Shown here in pieces: positions 22,868-35,250 of a stretch of DNA of 64,000 nucleotides. A model generated the notes under the pieces. That model did not search any database, was not told the DNA's origin, and was given only the letters and a program-made list of their open reading frames with translations. Source of the DNA: Phoenix dactylifera. Taxonomy: Eukaryota; Streptophyta; Magnoliopsida; Arecales; Arecaceae. The translations under genes and the position numbers were made by a program. The DNA lies in assembly GCF_009389715.1 (NCBI RefSeq), contig NC_052399.1:29893146-29957145 (forward strand), written 5' to 3'. The first letter of the stretch is position 1; each line of letters opens with the position of its first letter.

Positions 22868-25800
22868 TCATAAGCCAACAGCACAAGCCATAGCAATCAA
22901 AACCCCAGCAACCATCTTCCATAACCCAATGCCAAGTCTGGCAGCACCACTGCAATCATCATTGTTGCCACTGAAACAACCCGGATGAACCGTCTTCGCC
23001 ACCCCACCTTCCAATACAAAGGTGCTGTTAGTCTTGCCACTGCTGAACAATACACACCAGAAATATGGTGCTCCACCATCAGTGCCGGTCACCGCCGCAC
23101 CAACCTGTGTGTGGTTCTTGTTATACAATATCTGCAGGCTTTCAGCATTTCTAATCAAGATATCAGAGAAAGCTTGGTCAGGCGAGACGTATTTGGACTG
23201 GCAAGCAAGAAGCCTTCCGCTGATAGGGGCGAGCGTCTGCGCCTCCACACCACAGTTGGGTGCCAATGTGTCAGCAAAGCTGGAGTCAGGGGGCTTCTTG
23301 TTGTCGCCCAATGCATCACACTGGCCCTGATAGGCTTTGATGTACTGGAGGGCGATGCAGCCCAGACCAGGGTTGTCGAAGAGTTTGGTTGATTTGTGGG
23401 CAGTGCGATTGCTGTTGATCGCTGCCACGAGCTGATCAGCGGGATTGTCTGCGGAGTAAAAGAAAATATAAAGGAAAAGGATGAGAGAGGAATGAATTGA
23501 GCAATTAAAAACTCAGAAAGCAGCCAATCCATTCTGCAGTCAAGGACTATTTAACAATTGAGATCCAATGTTGAACACTGGAATTCTAATTCACTCCAAG
23601 CAAGGAAGCAACCATGCTTGATGAGCTTAAAAATAAACAGATAAGGAAAAAAGATCACAAGATTTGACTAAAATTCTGAGAAACCAAAAAAATATAATTC
23701 TGTCACATGTATAATTATGGGGGCCAAGCTTTGTTCCAACTATTTGGGGTTGATTATGAATCATTCTTTAACCTTCAATACTTGTAAGAGGCCCACATTG
23801 CTTGTTGATGCCAGTTTTCCAAATTAGCTCTTGCAAAACCCATCTTATTTAAGTTATGTTAGATATTCCCATCTTTCTTCAACCTTCAATGTGAATGTGC
23901 CTCCTCCTCATCAGAACATTGCACTGAACCACAGAAAAGTCAACTCCTCATCACTTCTATTCTTACCTGACGGAAAAGTGAGTATCCTTATATCCACCAG
24001 AGGTCTCTTTATTCTCAATTGGCATACTGCCCTAGTGATTGTTCCCGCATCCACCAGAGGCCTTAGAAATTTCAAGTCTTCAGTCCATCTTCATGGCTCA
24101 ATATTACGATTATTACAACACAAGAAGGTAGTTCATTTACATAATTATCTCTGGAAGATAAAAATATTAAGGAAAGAAATCTAGTTAATTGTTCATTTCA
24201 CACAATCAAATCTCATTCCTGTCCCATGCATTCATTTGCAACTTTTGAATAATTTTTTACTCAACATTCTACCGAAATAATGGACTCCTGCCTCTATTCC
24301 TTGCATTATTTCCTAAACTTGTTTCTTGCTTGAGTAATGGTACATAGGAAGATCCAGCAAGTATAGCACCAATACTGCACATTGTCGACTCCTAACCTAA
24401 CAAAGAGGATATCTGTAACATTTGAATACTTAGACATTGTATTTTTCCATAAAATCATAGATTAAACCTCAATGATATGTTCTTTCAGCGAATAAGCAAA
24501 TTTTAACTGATACACCAAGAAGCATCTGTTTTACTACAGCAGTGTTCCGATTGTAATCATGTGGTAATCTTAGAAGGATTTCCATTTGTACACTGCAATT
24601 CTTTTGTAGTTTCAAGATATCTGTCTCCTTCAAATTTCTCTTTTCCAACATACCATACTCCAAACTATTGTTCTCAGGAATGTCCTGAATTTTCTCAATT
24701 ACCTTTATTATACTATCTCAAGAAATGCAAAATTTAACTTACACAGATAGGTCAATTTGCAAAGAGGGATAAGCCTGCATCTGGTAAACCTCTTAAAACA
24801 GCTATATGCAAGCGGAACTTCAGTACTTCGAAAACCATTATAATTCCTGAGCGATGAGAGTTTTTAGCATATTGTGTAGGATACAACTGCTAACGTAAGG
24901 TAACTGCTGAAACTTCTAAGTGATCAACACAGCAAGAGAGTTTCTAAATTATTTTTCATCTACTGATGATCTCTGTGCAGCTCCATAAGTTTGTTCCACC
25001 AGCTGCTTCAGTAGTCTATATATGGAGACCAAAGACCAATTCTTTTCACATTTATGTGAATTTTATATCAGCCTGATGCTGAAGCTATGACTCCTTCAAG
25101 ATTAAACCATTCAGTGTTTAACTGACATAGAATGGATGGGACCATGTATAGGTACAAACTGTTGATAGTGACATGCGGCTTAATGCAAAAAGAAAAGGAA
25201 TGCAATATGTGAGGAGACTTAAGACTTCTCATTGAGATTACATGCATTTGAATTATATCTCGTCAGCAAAGTAAACCATATAGAAAAGCGAAAAACCTGA
25301 AGGGCTCTTTAGTTTTAATCAAGGTTTGGAGGTTTGGTTCCATTTTCAACTGAACCCAATTGAGATCTCATATCCACAGTTTCAGCAAATTTGATGGTTT
25401 TTGCTCTATTTGCAGCAGCTTAGGTTGGAATTTATAGAGAAAGCCAAAAAATGTTAGTTTTAAAATTAGGGAATAAAGAGAACTATAATATGGCAACAAA
25501 GATATATCACATGTCAAGCTATAGTGTATCTGATTACTTAGAAACTCTGGATGCATCCTTTTAGAGCTTGAAACAAAAAAAGAAAATACTCCAAAAAAGA
25601 AAAAAAAAAATCCAAACTAGCATGTTTACACAGTAATACATCATTTTAGTTCCTATCAGCACTCTAACATATAACAACGGTAATGCCCACAAGATTTTAA
25701 ATATGTAATAAACAAAGCTATGCCAAAAAAATGAACTTTTTGCTAATTCCAATATCTCCAAGTCTCCACAAAACTTTCAAAATCTAACTTTAATCTAGAG

Positions 25801-28800
25801 AAAAGGTTCCCAACATGTAAAGAAATGAAAAATTGGCAAAAAATAGCATGAACAGAGATACATAAAATAACTTTGGCTCCCTAAGTTTTGGTTGGAGCTC
25901 CGAAACTAAACCTAGTTTCAGATCAGTTACAGTGGAAATCAGAGCCTTTTGATTTGCGGGTGGAACTTCAATCCATGGTTTTACATTCATTGCAGCTGTC
26001 TCTTTACATGCAGTGGTAAGAAAAAACGCAATGAAAGTTAGTGAATCTCATAAAATTAGAACACATTCATCAGTTCTGTACTGTTGTAAAATGAACACAA
26101 ATAGAGTAATGAATGAATCTTGGAGACACAGCATTCCATTAGCCATGAGGTCTTTCACATTTTGCAGTAGAGATGACATTTAAAAGATTAGCAACCAGAA
26201 AAGTTTACATGCATATTCTTCAGGGAGGATGCATGCACGTACAAGAACGACTATAACCAAGACCAGATACCTTCCAGTTTTGCCACACTGGTAACATCTA
26301 GAACAAAAATGACAAGCTTGCGCCAAACTATTCCTAAGGCAGGTGTAAGGAGTAGCGATAAAACAGAGATAAAAATTAAAGAGAACAACTATAAGCATTT
26401 CAAGTAGAGAACACTAATTTCCCTCTTCTTTATCCTACCCATCTCCTACACCATCCGTAAGCAACACTAGTCAGCTCGTGCCACCTGGTAGTCCATGCTT
26501 CTTTTCATGTGTATCTTACCTGTCAAGATCCAGTATATAAATAAGTGAAACCGCATATACCTGTATTTCATCCATGGCTATGATCTTATGTGGCATGTAC
26601 ACAACACTGGACAAAACAGAAAGACGTGTGCGATCGTGACACACTCTTTTGCCACTTTATGCCTCCACCCTAGTTTTTGTGCTAGACTCTAGCTATACAA
26701 TATCTAAACCTTGAGATATAAAATTTAGAAATGTTCAATATAGTGATACATGCTAAAGCTACAGGTTACTAAGCAAATACTAGCACCCAAATATCTTGAA
26801 TGACACACACACACACACAGAGAAATGTCTAGTGCGGGGATATTCATTCACTACTCTAAGAAAAAGATCACCCTCTCTTATGCAGATCATGCTTAACTCC
26901 GATCCAACCCGGTTTCATATTCAGGTCATGATTTTGGACCTAGACCGAACCCATTAGCTGATTGAGTTGGATCGTATTGGATCCATTGAAAGAATTTTAG
27001 ACCCAGCAAGTCATTTAGGTTGGATTAGAGTCAAGTATAACCTGCACCCAACCTGAAATATTTGGATTCCAGTTCATACTAGGTCAGGTTTGTAGTTCGA
27101 GTCAAGCATCAAACTATTCTTTTATAGCTAAAATATTACAATGAAAATTAAATAGAAAATCACTAAAAAAATTTAAATTAACTAAAAAGGGAAAACTTAC
27201 ACTAAAATTTTAATTCAAAAATTTATAATTTCATCCAAGTAATTGATCATTCTTGTGAAGGCTCGGTTTGGGCTCGATCCACTCGATCAACCCGACTAGG
27301 GTTTGGCCTGTCGCAAGCCTCCTGCGTGCTTCACGCTTGATGGGCAACAACAAACTCCCAATGGGAGTCTGCTTTCCATCGCAAGCCCCAACGACTTTGA
27401 GAGGAACTCGAAGACCTAGGGTTGCCGAAACCCTAGATCTCCTTTATAAATAGAAATCTCATCCCCTTCATGACCCTCCACCATTGAGCACAACCCTCCC
27501 TTCCCCCTTTCTTCGATTTGATTTTCGCCATGGTCCATCCTTGTGCTCGCCGGAAATCCGGGCCATGACACTCGCCGAAGCTAAGATAAAGCCCCAACTT
27601 TTTTTCTCTTCACCTTCCCCTTCTTCTCTAAGCCTTGGATCACTATCACTCCCCATCGTTTTCGTCGGACATCAACAGAAAAAAAAATCCCCTGTTTTTC
27701 CCTATTCTCCTCTTTTCTTTCCTTTTCCGGACATGTCTGTCGTTTGTGTTCATTGCTGAGGCCTTCATCCCCTTTCCTACGTCGGTCCCTGTAGATGTTG
27801 GGCTCCAGCCTCCGATAAGCAAACTGGAGCCTAGATTTGATCGGATTCAAGAATCCTCCTGTTTGACCCATTTTTCCTCTTTTGCACCGGTCGCCACCAC
27901 CAGCCGCTTTCCATTGCCTGCCGCCGCTACATGCTGCCACCTCACCGGACCACCCCCAAACCCTTCCTTTATCCTCTTCCTCTTCTTCTCCCTTGGGAAT
28001 GGCAAGAGGAGGTCTTCCTCCTTTATTTTGCCCCAAAAAAAAAGAAGAAAAAGACAAAAACAAAAAGAAACCACCCTTGTTTTCTCTCCAGCAGATCCAT
28101 GGACTCTCGCAAAGGGTCTCGTCTTCTTTCTTTATGGAACTGAGTTGACCCGGTAAAGAGGCCTTGAACCGCCCAAGTGCCCGAGCAGCCTATTGAACCG
28201 ATCACCTTGGCAATTGTTGAATATCCTTGAAACCAACTACTGATGATTCTTGTTGAACAATCTTTGCCCCGATTGAATCCCTACTTTGTGATCCAACAAT
28301 TAAATTGCTTAGATCTGACCTAACAGGAGCCACCGAATGTCGTCACCTGACCAACCATCCCCCTTTTCTTTCTCTTGAAATCTTAATGTTGTTAAAGTTA
28401 TTGAATATAAATTAATTGGATTTGCATGACATTAAATAGGTTGAGCTGCTTCGTATAGTTGAATTTTGAGGTTTAAGGCGAAAAGAGGTAAATAACTATG
28501 ACACTCCTTACTGGTTTTCGAATTACCTATTGTTTTCAATTCTTAAAATTTTATGAAATATAAAAAGAATATTTAGCATTGATGATTTTGTATTTTTTTA
28601 ATTAAGGATCGAACATATGATATCCTGCAAATCATGTATTGTCATGAAAAGAATGGTTTCATGGATATTTTAATATTAATGGCTCGTCTATGAACTATGA
28701 ACTCCATATTTATGTAGTTTTGTTAAATGGTTTCATGAAAAAACTGATTGCATGATTGTTTCACCATTAATGATTTATTTATGGACTATGAACTCTATAA

Positions 28801-31037
28801 AATCCATTTAATGTCTTTTAACTTATTTATTTATGATATAAGAATGTATAATTTTAAAAAATATGATTTAAGAAATATGACTATATGCTCTCAGATAGCT
28901 ATATACGGCCCTGCTAGCGGGTTACAATAGCTTGGCATACAACCCTGCCAACGGGTTACAGTAGCTTCGCATATAACCTTGCGAGCGTTATGGTTGCTTG
29001 GCATACAGCCTTCGCCAACAGATTACCGTAGCTTGGCATACGGTCTTCGCCAACAGATTACCGTAGCTTGGCATTCGGCCTGCGCCAACGAATTATAGTA
29101 GCTTAGCACACAGCCCTTGCCAACGAATTATAACCTTTTATTTTTTCCTTCCCCCGACCCCCCCCCCCCCCTCCTTAGCTAAAAAACGTTTCCCCCTGTT
29201 GTCCCCCCTCGGGGGAGGGGGGGGGATGTTTGTGCAATCCAAAATTCAATACTGAGCAAGTCCGAACTAATTGAATACTTGTGTGATAAATTCTTCGAAT
29301 TGACTTGCCATTTTCATAAAGGATATAATTGACAACTCTAAGTTGGACATTATCCTTTTCCTATAAGAGATCCCAAGAAAAAAGTGTTGCTAAATTTATC
29401 CCAACAGCTATTTCATATGTGACTACGAACCCCCTCCGTGGACGAACCTTGCGGAGGAACCCTTAAGTTTTCGGGGCTTTGGATTCTGACCAATGTTTGC
29501 ATTACTCAACTTGACATTCTTGCTTCCGCTTCGTCCACACCTGCTTGCGCAGGTGCTTCCCTCTAAGGCAGGAAACTCCCCCCCCCCAAACCTGTGTTAT
29601 CGTGGGTTGTACCCCTCAGCAACATGGTCGATTATGTCCCGGATTTGGTGTATGACAATTCTTAAGTTTACTAACTATGATTTCTAAAATATATATACTC
29701 GAGACATTATAAATAAGAATCCATCAAAATAAACAATGGAGTATGAAGTTTAAATATAATTAAGTGAAAATAGATAAGAAAAGATGCTGTTATTGAGATG
29801 GAAAAAGAGCAATTTGCTTAAATAATAGTTCCAAGTAGGAAAGATATTCAGAGTGAATGGGGTTTATATGATTCGGATTTTTGGGTTGGGATGGATTAGG
29901 TTTGGATTGGATTAGACCCTTTTTTTGACCCAAATTAGACCCGGATAATATATGGGCTGGGATCAATCTGGTCGGATAGAAAAATACGAGATCCAAAGTG
30001 ACCCAGATTTTAGATCAAGATCAATTTCTAATCCTGATCCAACCCACAGGTCCTCAAATATGCATTGGGTCATGTCCAAGTTGGGTAATGGGTTGACCCA
30101 GCCCATTTGTTGTCCTACCATCACCAGAAATACAAGGAGGAAGTATGGCAAAAATTGGGATGCCTGCAAAAAAGGTAACACCATACCATGCGACTCATAC
30201 ATCGGTGGCAACAGGTGTCTAGTTCTAAGCTCAACAACTTGCCATGGCTTCTTCTTTCTTTGGAGGTGAGTGGGGTTGAATACCTGCATGCCCTCTAGCT
30301 TTCCTCTTTTCTCAAGTGAAGAAGTAAAAAAGCAAGAGAAGCATGCTCTGAGTTTACATAAATTATCAAAAAACCAGAAAAGACTATTAAAATTATAATT
30401 TTTTTTTGTAAAATTGCTATCATGTCCCGTAGATGGATGCAAGCAAGACCAGAAGAAGCAAACCCCTATCAAAGGATATGATCAATAGCGGAGATATCAG
30501 CATAAGGTCAAGGCAACAGATATGATTTTAGAAATCAGAATAAGGCACAGAGGGTACATTATACCATCAAAATAAGATCCTAGCAAACAACCAAAGCATC
30601 GGAAAAGATTCAATAATGAAACAAAAGATCACTAACCAGTTCATGACACCAGATCTATTTGTTCCTCGTTGCTTCCCAAAAAAAAATCTCATCTTTCAGC
30701 ATCAAAGAAGGAAAAAACACAAAAATACTCCATTGGAAAAACGCAAGCAAATCAGATCAAGAATGCCAAGCAGGAGGATGATTCAACCACCGAATCACAC
30801 AATGTAGCACAATACTAAAAGATCTGAGCTTGAGGCAAATATGGATATGAAAACCGAATTTTTAGCAAACCCACGGTGAGAAAAGACGGTAATACTAGGA
30901 TTAATTGCCAGTACTACATAAAAAGGAGATCAAAAGACAAATAAACAGAGAGAAAGCTAACTTGTGCTGTCGGTGCCGGAGGCCGGTGAGAAGAAGAGGA
31001 GAAGGCAGGGGGCGAGAATCCAGGCGGAGATCGCCAT
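22868..31037 (-). CDS. GPI-anchored protein of the At3g06035/At5g19250 family, 218 aa
   Basis: Exon 2 (23448-22868) encodes the mature protein: [19 protein letters not shown], a cysteine-containing domain and a hydrophobic C-terminal tail ([17 protein letters not shown]) typical of GPI attachment, after a small-residue stretch (NNDDCSGAA). Exon 2 has no start codon or signal peptide. Exon 1 (31037-30962), 7.5 kb upstream on the same strand, supplies both: [16 protein letters not shown], then SPASGTDST. The junction ACAA|GTTAGC to CCGCAG|ACAATCC keeps the frame, giving 219 codons with the stop. The family is plant-specific, on the outer plasma membrane, of unknown biochemical function. Joining the two exons is inference supported by frame, splice sites and the need for a signal peptide; the intron holds several transposons. 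A GA-rich tract lies about 50 bp upstream of the ATG. Confidence 0.75.
23717..24200 (-). mobile_element. RTE-type LINE 3'-end relic
   Basis: On the plus strand it starts CCAAGCTTTGTTCCAACTAT then TTGGGGTTG, a decayed form of the string (AAGCCTTAGTCCCAACTAG followed by TTGGGGTCGG) common at the ends of plant RTE-clade LINEs read in antisense. It is followed by TTAAGTTATGTTAGATATTC, comparable to the next conserved stretch. Only the 3' part is left and no reverse transcriptase is readable. It lies in the intron of the GPI-protein gene. Confidence 0.5.
26890..27110. repeat. Degenerate 'GGTTGG/CCAACC' repeat, left of solo LTR
   Basis: Rich in AACCCG, GGATCC, GGTTGG and AGGTCAGG strings of the kind found at the ends of many plant non-autonomous hAT-like elements. 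The similar block at 29870-30110 lies on the other side of the solo LTR. Confidence 0.4.
27254..29657 (+). mobile_element. Solo LTR, 2.4 kb, with 5-bp target duplication
   Basis: The element begins TGTGAAGG and ends TATGACA (TG...CA), and is flanked on both sides by ATTCT (27249-27253 and 29658-29662), the 5-bp duplication made by LTR-retrotransposon integrase. A TATA box (TTTATAAATA, 27443-27452) lies about 190 bp in, so the plus strand is its transcribed strand. The interior is GC-rich and non-coding and carries a tandem array (28906-29129). No internal retrotransposon region is present, so it is the product of recombination between two LTRs. The superfamily cannot be told from an LTR alone. 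The exact target duplication argues against great age. It sits in the long intron of the GPI-protein gene, opposite to its transcription. Confidence 0.88.
28906..29129 (+). repeat. Tandem array of about 40-bp units inside the solo LTR
   Basis: Five to six units share the pattern GCCAACAGATTACCGTAGCTT followed by GGCATAC and a CGGYCTTC-like link. Units drift in sequence; the best-matched pair is at about 28992-29070. Short tandem arrays within LTRs are common in large plant LTRs. Confidence 0.8.
29870..30110. repeat. Degenerate 'GGGTTGG/GACCCA' repeat, right of solo LTR
   Basis: Contains GGGTTGGGATGGATTAGG, TTGACCCAAATTAGACCCGG, and GGGTTGACCCAGCCCA. Its composition is complementary to the block at 26890-27110, so the two could be the ends of one older element split by the LTR insertion. 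Confidence 0.4.
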
Positions 31038-31090
31038 TGCGCGTCCGGAGCGGAGTCGCAGCTTTTTTTTTCAAATCGGTGGGCTCTCCG

Positions 31091-31115
31091 TCTCTCTCTC
31101 TCTCTCTCTCTCTCT
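31091..31115. repeat. (TC)n microsatellite in the presumed 5' UTR of the GPI-protein gene
   Basis: About 25 bp of TC repeat on the plus strand, (GA)n in the transcribed direction, 54-78 bp upstream of the ATG at 31037. GA/CT tracts near start sites are frequent in plants and may bind GAGA-type BBR/BPC factors; that role is inference. Confidence 0.75.
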
Positions 31116-32710
31116 GGGGCTTGTAATAAGATTAGCTGCCGGAGGTGGATGCCAGAAATGACCGAGACTTGGGTTCAAAATTAGCGGCAGTACTCGGGAC
31201 TGGATCCGGAACAATCTATGGCGGTCTTTTTCCGGGTTGCCTGAAATGCCCCTGGCCGACAATCTATGGCACGTGGCAAAGATCCACCTTCCAGTTGGTG
31301 AAGTTGTTACTTCTTTATTTCATTTCTTGAATATTCACACCAACACCGGCTTTTTTTTTAAAAAAAAAAGAAAACTATAGTGGAAGTAAAGCTCATGGTA
31401 ATTAGATCTGGCCAGAATATTGCTAATTGCGATCCTACAAGCTTCATAATTAGGCCATTATATCATCCATATTAACATGAGTATTTTAAAAATAATTATT
31501 TATTTGACTTTTATTTTATTATAATGGCTGTTAATTATCTTTTCTATATCACTAAATAAAATAAAATTGTTTTTTTTGAAATGGCTAGAAAAATTAAAAT
31601 GATTAAAACATAACCGTTGTTATTCTTATATCATAAAATACAATTTGCCCGTGAGGTTTTAAGCAAATGATGGCCATTATAATCACTATAACAACCTATT
31701 TGTTTTTGGATAGACAATTTCAGAGGTACCTAATTGATTCTCTAATGTTATGGATGGTGCTTCTTTATTTTTGTATGTACGTGGTTGGCGATAGGAATTT
31801 GGTAGTATATTTATTTGTAGTAAACAAGCGTGGATGGTGATATGGTTTGATTGGTTGGGTTTAGTATTTGCACATGGGATGCATATGAAGTAAGGTACGA
31901 GTGATCGCCCATCCTTTTCGGCTAATAATGATTATTATTCACTCGACTAAGAAGTCTCTTGATAACTTGTACAAGTTCACAAGTGCCTTCCAACCTTTAG
32001 TCATCAAACTAATTGATGTTTCAACAAAGAATATATGTTTATCAAACATAGGATGGTGACCAAATGTTGGACAAAACAATGTTAATGTTTTGAGGGTTCA
32101 TTAGTATGTTGATTGAAGTTTCATCAAGCAATTTAAAACAATAGAACCATCGAATTAATTTTGAAATACATCAATTGTTTTTCACTCACTCACAATTATA
32201 AAAACCAGATGATGGTTTTAAATTACATCATGTTTATAGACATAGATGCTCTTATTTTATCAAAATACAATGCCAATCGAAGTTAAATCCTTCCATAATA
32301 CTCTGTATATCCACTAGATTTACAACTTTAAAGCAAATTGGTAAGCATGTTTTATATAGTTTTGTTTCTCTTCTACGAACACCAAAATCTTCTAAAAACT
32401 CCTGTACACTGAGAGCTGCTACAATAAATTTCACTACAAATCACGTAAACCCTTTATCATTATCCAATGTCTAGAATTTTGATCATGGTTGAGTACTCTT
32501 GCGTAGTCAGATCATTATTTTTTTATACACTTTCAAAGAAAAGCATCACAATTTAAAAGAAAAAAAAAGAGAGTCATGATGGGAAAAATTATAAAAAGAG
32601 GGAAAAAGCGTGTGGCTTCATGTGAAAGGAAACATTATTGATGGTGAATAGAGAGAACACATGGCCGGGGGCAATTGTATTTCAAAAAGAAAAAAAGAGA
32701 TTCAAGCTAA

Positions 32711-32765
<55 letters not shown>

Positions 32766-33556
32766 AAATTCTAATGCTAGACTTCAAAACCACTACCTCC
32801 ATTTTTGAGAAATCATCAAAATTGCGGAGGTCCAATCTTGATTATCTAGAATCCCAATGCTAGGCTTCAAAATTACAACTGCAATTTTTGAGAAATTCTT
32901 CAAAGATTATGAGCTTCCTTATCGGCATATCTCTAAATAAAACATGTGCAATGCATGTATGAGATACATGTGTGCATGTGTATAAAAAAGTACATAGAGT
33001 TTTGGAAACAAAATGCTAGCTACATCATCCTTCAAGATTCTTTCAAAAATAGGTGGAATGACTTCTCTACTCAAGATTTATCCGTGACCACTTGTCACAG
33101 TTCAAGATCTCATCCAAAAAAACTAGTCAGTAAATATTATTTGGATTCATTGATTCTGCATAAATATCCAAAATTTATCTGAAAAATAACTGGTATAGAA
33201 CTAAATACATGCCTATACAAATTCTCACAATTTCATTTGGATCCTGCATAGCGAGTCAATTAGGATTGAATGACCTGAAATGAGCTCATGCCTCTACATT
33301 GCTTCTTTTGTTCTTGGAAAGCTCTGTTCCTCCTGTGACAGTGAAGTCCTACCAGCCGTTTCCAACCTTTTTTTAGGTCAATGACGCCAGACCTCTTAAA
33401 CCCCACTCCCAAAACACAAAATTTGTATACACAGGAGGGGGGAAAAAGAAAAAAAGGAGCGGCGTTCCTGACCGCACGACTCTCAAAGATCCATACTCTC
33501 CATCGCCAAAGCGTCGAGAGTCGTGCCGGTGGGGAAAGAGGGGCGGTGACTCGAGG
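31116..33556. other. Intergenic with a long (CT)n microsatellite
   Basis: Left part is the 5' flank of the GPI-protein gene. A perfect (CT)25 lies at 32715-32764. The remainder is AT-rich with no gene recognised. Confidence 0.5.
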
Positions 33557-33736
33557 GTGACGAGAAACCGAAATATCTCGTCTTCTTCTCACCTGGCCTC
33601 CGCTCTGCTCACCGCCCGCAAGTCCTCCCTCTTCCCCTGGTGGCGGCCGTCGCCGCTGCCTCTTATCGGCAGGCGATCGGAGCCCGTCACGCTCCGTCCA
33701 CCGTCTGATTTGCGTTCCGGGTACCGATGCGGCCTC
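33557..33736 (+). CDS. Orphan coding-like segment resembling a mitochondrial transit peptide
   Basis: A GC-rich island in AT-rich surroundings has a plus-strand frame reading TRNRNISSSSHLASALLTAR, then KSSLFPWWRPSPLPLIGRRS and on to SDLRSGYRCGLLK, with Arg, Ser, Ala and Leu and almost no acidic residues. That composition is typical of an organelle-targeting N-terminus. The frame opens with GTG rather than ATG, and a possible donor (AAGCG|GTACGC) follows. No downstream exon could be found. It may be the first exon of an unrecognised gene, or a copied gene fragment. The antisense frame of 170 codons over the same island looks compositional. Confidence 0.3.
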
Positions 33737-33796
33737 TTGAAGCGGTACGCTCACCTCCTTAGGTGCTGCCAAATTTCTTTGGTTAGATTTGGCTAA

Positions 33797-34829
33797 ATTA
33801 TGTTTATTCGCATTTTATGATGTTGTTATTAAATTTCATGATTCAATGGAGATGTAGATCATGCCAGAATTAATAGATTCGTAACCGGTAAAATAACCCT
33901 GTGACTTTAATATTAAATTATAAAAAAATGTGATAAAGTCAACAATTAGAAATAAAATGTACTACTTACATATATAAAAAACATTATTGTTACACAGAAG
34001 TATATTAAACAGCAAAAGTACTGATTATTCTAGTAGTTAAAAATGAGCCAGGTTAAAATGCTGTTGGGTATCCTGTATGCTTCCTAATGAAAATCAATGC
34101 TAGGTTTTGCTCAAAATGAAACATACCATTGATCATGATTTACAGTGTACCAAATGTTTGGAATTTAAAAAATACATGTTTTCGATTTCTCTTGCCTATG
34201 TATCAAGTAATCACAAAATGAACAATAGCAATATAACTGGTGAGCAAAGTATATCATAGACTATATAATTTGCGGACCCAAACTATTAATATAGATCTAG
34301 ATATTATAGGATATATATAGATTCTAGATAAGCATAGACTAGATATCATGGTCAAAAGATCATAAAAATGTCTGATTTTTTGGGTCTCTAGGCATTTCAT
34401 ACGCCATAGATCACGATCAACGATACGGATTTTATCTTGAGAGGTTCAACGTTGATTTTTATTGGGAAGCATGTGGGACTAAGTGCGACCTAGTGCATTA
34501 TGGTCTAACTCTGTAAAAATAAAATTTGAAAGTTAAATGAAGGCCTAGAGTGGACAAGCTAATATCGTATTTTTGGAAAATCAATATTATATTACAAGCT
34601 AAGGTATGATAAAAAAAATTAGTTAATAGCTGTAAATGTTCAAACTTTTAACCAAAAGGATAATTGAATCAATATGCTAAGATGATAAATTTAATAAAAT
34701 TAAAAATAACAAGATGAAAATATACAAAAAATAAAATGATAAAAAGAAATATCACCCCTCCTCGGCTTGATTTAGACTTGACTTCATGGTAAGATTTATA
34801 GTCATAAGTAAAATTCTCAATTTCGATAG
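33797..34829. other. Intergenic, no gene seen
   Basis: AT-rich; no coding or element recognised. Confidence 0.4.
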
Positions 34830-35250
34830 CATATCTTGTACCGTTACTTTCTTGGTACAACATTGATTTGCCCGGTACAGGAGTTGGTTCAGTGTACCAA
34901 CACTTGATACTTTTTTGGTTCGGTACCAATATAGTAAGATACATGCTCGATAAGAGGTAGTACACACCGATACTACCAGCTTGGTTATAAGTCTAATTAA
35001 GATTAGACCTCAACTTGAGTCAGGTATGGATCTCGTCAAGTTGGATTCGACCCAACTAGATCTAGACAGACCCAATTTCATGCAATGAAAATTAGTTAAA
35101 AATCAGACTCTAGTTTGGTTGTGACCTGGAACACACTTGAAAGTAAGTGGACATGATTTGAACTTGCCAAGAGATGGTCAGGTATAAGTCTAGATGTTGG
35201 GCGCAACATTATTTTGGGTTGGATATTGGTCAATATAGAGAATCTAGAGA
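34830..35250. repeat. Decayed hAT-type (GGTACC) and GGTTGG-type repeats
   Basis: 34835-34985 has TTGTACCGTTACTTTCTTGG, CCCGGTACAGGAGTTGGTTC and TTGGTTCGGTACCAATA, a worn copy of the ends of the hAT element at 54887. 34985-35250 continues with GACCCAACTAG- and GGTTGGAT-type sequence like that at 26890 and 29870. Confidence 0.45.

Noticed and set aside
27581-28156. Several frames of 70-173 codons around 27.5-28.2 kb
   Set aside because: They lie inside the solo LTR, are Ser/Pro/Phe- or Lys/Glu-rich from purine/pyrimidine skew, and LTRs are non-coding.
28906-29129. CRISPR-like array
   Set aside because: Units are contiguous and drifting with no distinct spacers, in a plant LTR; an ordinary tandem repeat.
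33260-33772. 170-codon minus-strand frame
   Set aside because: Arg/Pro-rich with no family likeness; the plus-strand frame over the same island is the more protein-like one.
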